Source: CAWDPQ01 sp049642465 (GTDB lineage: Bacteria > Acidobacteriota > Vicinamibacteria > Vicinamibacterales > 2-12-FULL-66-21). Taken from it: a DNA stretch of 36,896 nt. This document shows, one piece after another, positions 31,032 to 36,896 of this stretch. The position numbers and the translations under genes are program-made. The stretch lies in the NCBI GenBank assembly GCA_049642465.1, contig JBAROV010000152.1, forward strand, positions 1 through 36,896, written 5' to 3'. The notes below the pieces were generated by a model. The model did no database searches. It had not been told where the DNA came from and saw only the letters and a list, made by a program, of their open reading frames with translations. How positions within the stretch are numbered: position 1 is the first letter of the stretch; the number at the start of each line of letters is the position of its first letter.

Positions 31032-33729
31032 GTGATTGCCCGCCAGATCGGCCAGTACGAAGTCGTCGCCAAGCTGGGCGAGGGTGGGATGGGGGAGGTA
31101 TCGCGCGCGAGATACCAAACTCCTGCGCGACGTTGCGCTGAAGATCCTGCCAGAGGCATTCGCGTCCGACCCCGAACGCTCCGCGCGCTTCGCGCGCGAA
31201 GCCAGAACGCTGGCGTCGCTCAATCATCCCCACATCGCACAAATCTACGGCTTCGAAGAGTCGGTCGCCCCCGCATCGACAGGGGCCCAACGAAGCGACC
31301 TCGAATCGCGCAGCCTCAGCGCCCTCGTCATGGAGCTCGTCGAAGGAGAGGACCTCAACACCCGGATTCGGCGCGGTCCGATTCCATACGACGATGCAAT
31401 CGCCATGGCCAGGCAGATCGGCGAGGCGCTCGCAGCCGCGCACGACCAGGGCATCATCCATCGCGACCTCAAACCCGCCAACATCAAGGTTCGCGACGAC
31501 GGCACGATCAAGGTGCTCGATTTCGGCCTCGCCAAGGCACTCGAGCCAGCGATCGCCGACGGCACCGGCAGCATTCGCTCACTCGCCAACTCGCCCACGA
31601 TCACGAGTCCCGCCGGCCTGACTGTTGGCGGCGTGATTCTCGGGACCGCTGCCTACATGGCGCCTGAGCAAGCCAAGGGCCGACTGGTCGACAAGCGGGC
31701 GGACATCTGGGCGTTTGGATGCGTGCTCTACGAAATGCTCACCGGCCGCCGCGCGTTCCCCGGCGACGATGTGACCGACACGCTCGCGTCGGTGCTGAGG
31801 TCCGATGTCGACTGGACGGGAGTGCCGCCGTCGGTCGTGCGCCTGTTGAAAAAGTGCCTGGCCAAGGATCCGCGAAGCCGCCTGCACGACATCGCCGATG
31901 CATGGGATTTGATCGATGAGCCCGTAACGGCGGCGGCAGCGACTCCGCCAATCCAGTGGATTCCCTGGGCGCTCTGCGGACTGCTTCTCGTCTCGACCAG
32001 CGTCCTCGCCATCCCGTACTTTGCGCGCCAGCCACAACCTTCAGTGGTCAGCTTTCAGATCGCGGCGCCGCCGGATCACGAGTTCAGCTTCAACCTTTCG
32101 CTGTCGCCGGATGGGCGCCGCCTCGCCTTTTCGGCGATCGATGACAAGCGCGTTGCACACCTGTGGCTTCGCGACTTCGCCTCGACGGAAGCCCGTCGAC
32201 TTCCCGGGACCGGAGGCGTCCGTGCCGTGTTCTGGTCGCCTGACAGCCGGTACCTGGCGTTCGCTGCGGGGACCGCGCTGAAAAAAATCGACGTGACGAA
32301 CGGATCGCAACAAACGATTGCCACCGTCTCGGCCACATCCGGTTCCGGATGTTGGGGCAGAGACGATGTGATCCTCTTCGGCTCGCGCGGTGGAGAAGGG
32401 ATCCAACGCGTCTCCGGAGCGGGCGGCACCCCTGTGCCGCTCACGGCAGTCGACTCGGCGCGCGGCGAGATCTCGCACGCGTTTCCGTCCTTGCTTCCCG
32501 ACGGCCGTCACTTTCTGTACTACCGACAGTCCGCCCGGCCAGGCGTGGCCGGCATCTACCTCCGGTCTTTCGACAAGTCTCCAGGAGAGCAGGACACTCA
32601 GCCACTTACTGCGACCAATTACGGTCCGTACATCCTCGTCAACGCAGCTTCTGGGACTCGCCTCCTCTTCATGCGGGAACAAACGCTGTTGTCTCAGGCG
32701 TTCGACACGAACCGACGCGTGTTGTCCGGCGAACCCGTTGCCATTGCCGAAGGTCTCGGCGCGAGCGGCTCGCTCGGCTTCTTTACGGCGTCGGATGAGG
32801 TGCTCGTAACACGGAGCGGTCCTGCAGCGGCGACGAACGCCTTCCAACCAACATGGATAGACCGCACGGGCCGAACGTTGACGACCGTGGGTGAACCGGG
32901 CCGCTTCGGAGCCGGCCCCTCTGCGCTGGCTTTGTCGCCCGACGGCCGGCTGGCGGCGGTGCCGATGACAGCGGCGCAGACCGCCGAAACGGACCTCTGG
33001 CTTCTCGAGCTCGCCCGCGGCATCCTGACCCGATTTACCGCGCGCGAACCATCCGACAACACGCCAGTCTGGTCACCGGACGGAACGCGCCTGGCATTCA
33101 GATCGGCACAGGGGTACGGCGACATCTACGTAAAGAGTGTGAACAGCACGGCCGGAGAAGTCGCGTTGATCAGCTCGCCGGAAACCGAGTATCCGAGCGA
33201 CTGGTCACCCGACGGGCGCTTCCTGCTGTTCTTCAAGCGCCCCAACAATCTCGACGATCTCTGGGCATTTCGGCTCGCCGAACCGAAAGAGGCTACGCCG
33301 CTGCTCGAGACGCCGTTCATCGAGCAGGGCGCGCGTTTCTCGCCAGACGGCCGCTGGATCGCGTACGAATCGGATGAGTCTGGCGGGAGGGAGATTTATG
33401 TGCGGCCATTCGAAATTTCGGCTGACGGCAAACCCAGTGTGGGCGCCGCATGGCGCGTGTCGACCAACGGCGGCGGACAGATCCGTTGGCGACGCGACGG
33501 GAAGGAGCTGTTCTATCGAGATGGCGCAGGCGCCATCGTGTCGGTAAACGTCGTCGCAAAAGGACGTGCGCTGGAGACCGGCATTCCCAAGCGGCTGTTC
33601 ATCCCGGTTCCAGGCGTTCCGTCGTGGGACGTCACAGCGGACGGCCAACGCTTTCTGCTTCTCATTCCCGCCGCGCAGTCGAGGTTCGATCCCCTCACCG
33701 TCGTGCTGAACTGGCAGCAACAGAGGTAA
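31032..33729 (+). pseudogene. Ser/Thr protein kinase with PD40 propeller, 2-nt frameshift at the glycine loop
   Basis: The N-terminus starts at GTG 31032 and reads M-I-A-R-Q-I-G-Q-Y-E-V-V-A-K-L-G-E-G-G-M-G-E-V. At 31098-31101 the frame must change for Y-R-A-R-D-T-K to follow; the sequence has GTATCG where GTATATCG would keep frame, i.e. one TA unit is missing. Downstream everything is intact: lysine in V-A-L-K, H-R-D-L-K-P-A-N, D-F-G-L-A-K, M-A-P-E-Q, a transmembrane helix near residue 312, then at least six PD40/TolB-like repeats (S-P-D-G-R-x-x-A-F). The second frame alone opens at a TTG (31036) and lacks the ATP loop. A full product of about 898 aa would be a transmembrane kinase with an external propeller. 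Sequencing or assembly error, true mutation or programmed shift cannot be told apart here. Confidence 0.8.
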
Positions 33730-33738
33730 TGCTTCCGC

Positions 33739-34275
33739 TCATCGGACACGCCTGAGCGCGACCGGAAACGGACCCAGTCCGGTTCCCAATGTGAGGGCTC
33801 CGACGTCCACTGGATCCGGGCACCCGAGCGGTCCGCTGGGGCAGGGGACGAAGTCGACGTCGGCGTAACCCACCAGCCGGTCGCGCGCGGCGAATTCCAG
33901 TGCCGTGACGCCACGCCCGAGGCTGAACCCCGCCCCGCCTCCTACTTCATCGAACCAGAAGCCATGAGTGGTGACGCGAAGGCCGTTGCGCTGCCAGACC
34001 CCGCGCTCTTCAGTCTTCTCACCAGGATTCAGCGGATGTGATCCCGTGGCCGCGGTCGAATCCACGCTGTATGTGCCTTGCGGGTCGACCGTCGCCAGGA
34101 ACTGTTCCTTCGGCGTTGCGGGATCCGCCGGGTTTCCGTAAAAGATCGTCCCCGACCAAAGGCCGGTCACGCTCAGTGCCTCTTCGTCGGTCGCCATTGC
34201 AGCGGGCACTGGCCAGCTGGTGACCAAGAGCAGGAACGCGAGCACGGCCGACGTGCAGAGCGCAATGCGCCTCAT
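33739..34275 (-). CDS. small secreted protein of unknown function
   Basis: 178 aa from ATG 34273-34275, preceded by GGAGG; a longer frame to 34371 has no signal-like N-terminus. The signal peptide (R-R-I-A-L-C-T-S-A-V-L-A-F-L-L-L-V) ends near A-A-M-A. The mature part is about 145 residues, beta-rich by eye, with the opening V-T-G-L-W-S-G-T-I-F-Y-G and a Cys pair near the C-terminus (F-V-P-C-P-S-G-P-L-G-C) that could form a disulfide. No family recognised. Convergent with the kinase gene, 9 nt apart; 146 bp of unremarkable sequence lie between its start and the TPR regulator stop. Confidence 0.65.
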   Translation of the reverse strand: MRRIALCTSAVLAFLLLVTSWPVPAAMATDEEALSVTGLWSGTIFYGNPADPATPKEQFLATVDPQGTYSVDSTAATGSHPLNPGEKTEERGVWQRNGLRVTTHGFWFDEVGGGAGFSLGRGVTALEFAARDRLVGYADVDFVPCPSGPLGCPDPVDVGALTLGTGLGPFPVALRRVR

Positions 34276-34421
34276 AGCGCCTCCTCGATGCGGCGCCGGC
34301 CGGATTGGCCGCGCCCGCCGAAGCAGCCTAGCTCCTGCTCCTTCGTCTCGTCTCGATGGAAACACGAGCAAACGACGATCAATTCCCGATTTTTGCTTTG
34401 AACGTCGGGGGGGTCAGATGT

Positions 34422-36170
34422 CTATAGACGCATTCGATCGAGCAGGCGGTTGAAGCGCCGGCTCGCGCGGAGGCCGTCCCACCAGGGGTCGACTCGGAGA
34501 AACACCAACCAGCCCGATCGCTCCTCGACTCCGCGTTCGAGCCAATCGCACGCCTCCTCCGTGTTCCCCAGACCGGCGTGAATGGCGGCAAAGTAGACAG
34601 GCGGAACGTAGCGCGGCGCCGCCATCGCTTCGAGCTCCGAGAGCATGGCGCGTGCCTCGTCGGTTCGTCCAGCCGCTCCATAGGCGAACCCGAGCGACGC
34701 AACATCCTCGGCGCTGCGTCCCGACAAGGCCAGGGCCTCGTGGAACTCCGCGAACGACTGATCCCACATGGCGAGCTGCTGGTAGTTCAGGCCGAGGCCG
34801 CAGTGCGCGTCAGCGAAGCGCGGGTCCAGCTCGTGGGCGAGCTTCAGGCAGTCGATGGCGCGATCGTGCTGCCGGGCAAAGTACAGGCACATCGCCATCG
34901 CCGCGTGTGCACGGACCGAAAGCGGATCGACTTCACGTGCCCGGCGCATCTCAGCTAACGCATCGTCGATCCGACCCAGCGCGACCAGACACCAGCCGTG
35001 CCACTCGCGGGCGACGGCATGGCTCGGGTTCTCGGCAAGCACCAACAGAAAGCGCTCCTCGGCCGCGATCCAATTCCACTCGTACAACAAATGGACGGCG
35101 GCCAGGCAGGCCTGCGCGTCGACGGAGGTCGGATCCAGCGTCAGCGCGGTCGTCGCGTGCGCTTTCATCTGCGCGAACGCCTGGGACGGTGGAACGTAGC
35201 CGAAGAAGCCGGCGACGCCATGAGCCTGGGCCAGACCGGCATGCGGTGCAGCATATGTAGCGTCGAGTTCGATCGCGCGCTGAAACAAGCCGATGCTCCT
35301 GGCGACGTCCTCGGCCGTGCGCCTGTGCCAGAAGTGAAAGCCTTTCAAGTACGCCTCGTGGGCATCGGGATCAACGGCACGGCTGGCGCCGAGGCGTAGC
35401 GCGTCCTCTGCAGTCAGCGCAATCTGGATGGCGCTCGTCACGTCTCGGGCTACCTCTTGCTGCAGGCGAAGGATGTCGTGCAGATCTCGTTCGTAGCTCT
35501 GCGCCCAGAGGTGGCGGTCGGCCGGCGCGTCGATGAGCTGCACCGTGATTCGCACGCGGTTCCCGGCGCGCAGCACCGAACCCTCGACTACGGCATCAGC
35601 CGACAGTTCGCGTGCAATGTCGCGCAGCGGTTTCGTCGTCGCACGGTAGCACATCGCCGATGTCCTCGAGATGACGTGCAACGCGCCGATGCGCCCCAGG
35701 TCGGCGATCAACAGATCCGTGAAGCCGTCGGCAAAGTACTCCTGCTCGGGGTCGCGGTTGAGATCGACGAACGGCAGGACGACGAGCGAGCGCATGGTGC
35801 GCCGGTCCGCTGGCAGCGCGGCGTGCGGAGGCGATGCAGACTCGATGGCTTCGACGCGCTCGATGAACCGGTAACCGAGGCGCGGCACGGTCTGGATGTA
35901 GCGAGGCTGTTTCGCGGCATCGCCCAAGGCTTTGCGTAGCTCGGTCATGCAGCGGACGAGCGCACCATCGCTCACAACGACGTCTCCCCAGACCTGGTCG
36001 TGCAGCTCTCGCTTCGTGACGAGCCGTCCGTGCCGCTCGACGAGGCAGCGAACGGCTTCGAACATTTTCGGCTCGAGAGGGATCTCTCGATCGCCGCAGG
36101 CGAGCCGGTGCTCCTCGAGGTCGAGTGTGAAGTCGCCGAATCGATACGCCCGCGGTCGTGTACGCACCAT
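34422..36170 (-). CDS. CadC-like winged-helix transcriptional regulator with TolB-N-like domain and TPR repeats
   Basis: 582 aa from ATG 36168-36170 (GTG 36191 would add 7 residues). The N-terminal OmpR/PhoB-type winged helix (about 10-100) shows Y-R-F-G-D-F-T-L-D, E-P-K-M-F-E-A-V-R-C-L-V and Y-I-Q-T-V-P-R-L-G-Y-R-F. A linker domain (about 120-245) begins L-V-V-L-P-F-V-D-L and has D-P-E-Q-E-Y-F-A-D-G-F-T-D-L-L, common in acidobacterial and rhizobial regulators of this build. The C-terminal half is a row of TPRs. No transmembrane helix was seen, so unlike CadC it is probably soluble. A small hairpin CCGGG/CCCGG (36175-36188) lies just before the ATG and no Shine-Dalgarno is visible. Target genes unknown. 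Confidence 0.88.
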   Translation of the reverse strand: MVRTRPRAYRFGDFTLDLEEHRLACGDREIPLEPKMFEAVRCLVERHGRLVTKRELHDQVWGDVVVSDGALVRCMTELRKALGDAAKQPRYIQTVPRLGYRFIERVEAIESASPPHAALPADRRTMRSLVVLPFVDLNRDPEQEYFADGFTDLLIADLGRIGALHVISRTSAMCYRATTKPLRDIARELSADAVVEGSVLRAGNRVRITVQLIDAPADRHLWAQSYERDLHDILRLQQEVARDVTSAIQIALTAEDALRLGASRAVDPDAHEAYLKGFHFWHRRTAEDVARSIGLFQRAIELDATYAAPHAGLAQAHGVAGFFGYVPPSQAFAQMKAHATTALTLDPTSVDAQACLAAVHLLYEWNWIAAEERFLLVLAENPSHAVAREWHGWCLVALGRIDDALAEMRRAREVDPLSVRAHAAMAMCLYFARQHDRAIDCLKLAHELDPRFADAHCGLGLNYQQLAMWDQSFAEFHEALALSGRSAEDVASLGFAYGAAGRTDEARAMLSELEAMAAPRYVPPVYFAAIHAGLGNTEEACDWLERGVEERSGWLVFLRVDPWWDGLRASRRFNRLLDRMRL

Positions 36171-36271
36171 GAGACCGGGTTGGCCCGGCACCTAGTCCAT
36201 GCGGAGTTGCTGCGGATTGATTCTAACCACCCCGGGGCTCCGCCTGCGAACGCGCGGACACGGCATCGTTT

Positions 36272-36525
36272 CGGGGTCGACTGGAAATTCGTCCCGCTCA
36301 CGGTCACGGATGTCCCAATGACCCCGATGGACGGCGTAAAACTCGATATCGTGGGCGTCGCGGCTGCCGATGTCACCTGAAAGTTCGAACTACTGCTGGC
36401 GGATCCGAGTGGAGTCGTGACAGCGATCGCGCCCGTCGTCGCTCCACTCGGCACGCTCGTCGTGATGCTGGTCGTCGTGGACGATGTGACCGAGGCAGCA
36501 GTGCCGTTGAACGTGAACTCGAGAA
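36272..36525 (-). pseudogene. IPT/TIG-domain protein remnant
   Basis: On the minus strand about 80 codons read as immunoglobulin-like IPT/TIG repeats of cell-surface proteins: F-N-G-T-A-A-S-V-T-S-S-T-T-T-S-I-T-T, V-P-S-G-A-T-T-G-A-I-A-V-T-T-P-L-G, S-N-F-Q-V, then the start of the next repeat, P-T-I-S-S-F-T-P...G-T-S-V-T-V-S-G-T-N-F. The homology stops abruptly at both ends, after which the frame continues with unrelated basic residues, and no start or signal peptide is present. It covers the end of one repeat and the first third of the next, so it is a piece cut from a longer repeat array. Confidence 0.7.
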
Positions 36526-36726
36526 TCGCAACCGAGCCGCGGGAGTCCCAGGCCGACGGTCTCCTCGCGTCTCTGATGCCGGCCAACTGACCGGTTCGGA
36601 CCGCCTGCGCTGTTGCGCCTTCTGTAACGACGCTACGATGGGAGCCGTATGTATCTCTGACGGCTTCCCCGACCTCTAAATGTGGGTTGGTAGTTGCCGC
36701 TCGAATGATATAGGCTAATCAACCCA

Positions 36727-36752
36727 CCCGCCTTCGCTGAAGCTACGGCGGG
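36727..36752. repeat. partial REP-like hairpin, copy D
   Basis: CCCGCC and GGCGGG arms around TTCGCTGAAGCTAC. This matches the first hairpin of the three larger elements (same arms, same 14-nt loop length, CCCGCCTTCGC start) without the second hairpin or the GCGAAGGCGGG end. It could be a solo unit from which the compound elements are built. Confidence 0.75.
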
Positions 36753-36873
36753 CAAGCCAGGGAAGCACAAGCTCTGCCATTGGGATCCCGCGGAGGCCGT
36801 TCCGCGTCAAAACGGTAAGCCCTTTGCGAATAGATTGATCGCGCCACCAGGCCGCGGTGGCTCGAGGAGGCAC

Positions 36874-36896
36874 ATGCGAGCACAAGCAGTCAGACG
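36874..36896 (+). CDS. possible start of a gene cut by the window end
   Basis: ATG 36874 follows GAGGAGG (36864-36870) with a 3-nt gap, rather short for a Shine-Dalgarno spacing. Seven codons are visible (M-R-A-Q-A-V-R). TAGATT at 36831 is a weak -10 candidate. Too short to identify. Confidence 0.3.

Larger units (their letters stand above)
36171..36896. other. gene-poor region upstream of the TPR regulator
   Basis: About 700 bp without an intact gene. It contains, left to right, a hairpin in the regulator leader, a decayed IPT/TIG fragment (36272-36525, minus), a low-information stretch (36590-36720), a CCCGCC/GGCGGG hairpin (36727-36752), a small CGCGGA/TCCGCG inverted repeat near 36790-36805, and a possible gene start at 36874. 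Confidence 0.6.

Noticed and set aside
31036..33729. Treating the kinase as an intact gene starting at TTG 31036
   Set aside because: That reading lacks the glycine-rich ATP loop, which is encoded perfectly in the other frame immediately upstream.

Overview
This 36.9-kb high-GC window looks chromosomal and most resembles Acidobacteriota of the Vicinamibacteria type. The basis is gene content: two long MacB/FtsX-type permeases of the acidobacterial 'ADOP' kind, a VWFA-related acidobacterial secreted protein, a Ser/Thr kinase fused to a PD40 (TolB-like) propeller, and a CadC-like winged-helix/TPR regulator. This assignment is inferred from families recognised by eye, with no database search.

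Layout. 1-6600: the 3' end of an S9 peptidase; an ECF-type sigma factor with its zinc-finger anti-sigma (minus strand); a divergent ADOP permease; a VWA protein. 5764-16823: a myo-inositol catabolic locus. A minus-strand operon, read leftwards from about 12980, encodes ABC ATPase, ABC permease, periplasmic binding protein, IolG and IolB. A divergent plus-strand operon encodes IolC, IolD and IolE. At the left edge sit a stand-alone DUF2090 protein (candidate replacement for the IolJ aldolase) and a second PfkB kinase, divergently arranged 15 bp apart. Together these can import inositol and take it to 2-deoxy-5-keto-gluconate-6-phosphate and, if DUF2090 is the aldolase, on to DHAP plus malonate semialdehyde. 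No IolA, classical IolJ or IolR-type regulator is present.

16964-23471: a membrane-anchored alpha/beta hydrolase whose nucleophilic serine is replaced by alanine, a small phosphatase-like protein, a secreted protein of unknown function, a two-BON-domain lipoprotein, a lipoprotein nuclease, ArfB and a GH20 hexosaminidase. 23627-29946: a plus-strand run of a second ADOP permease, a PQQ-type propeller protein, ArgG and a beta-hydroxyacid dehydrogenase. 29974-36170: a periplasmic protein of unknown function, the kinase-propeller gene (apparently broken by a 2-nt deletion), a small secreted protein and the TPR regulator. 36171-36896 is gene-poor, with a decayed IPT/TIG fragment, one repeat hairpin and perhaps the start of a further gene.

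Most notable: an ~85-bp repeat family with terminal inverted repeats in three intergenic gaps (plus a partial copy); a GATTG/CAATC array between divergent genes that runs into a coding N-terminus, related to a terminator palindrome 11 kb away; several -10-like boxes 5-8 nt from start codons, suggesting leaderless mRNAs; a likely dead hydrolase; and the frameshifted kinase. I recognised no tRNA, rRNA, CRISPR array or insertion sequence.
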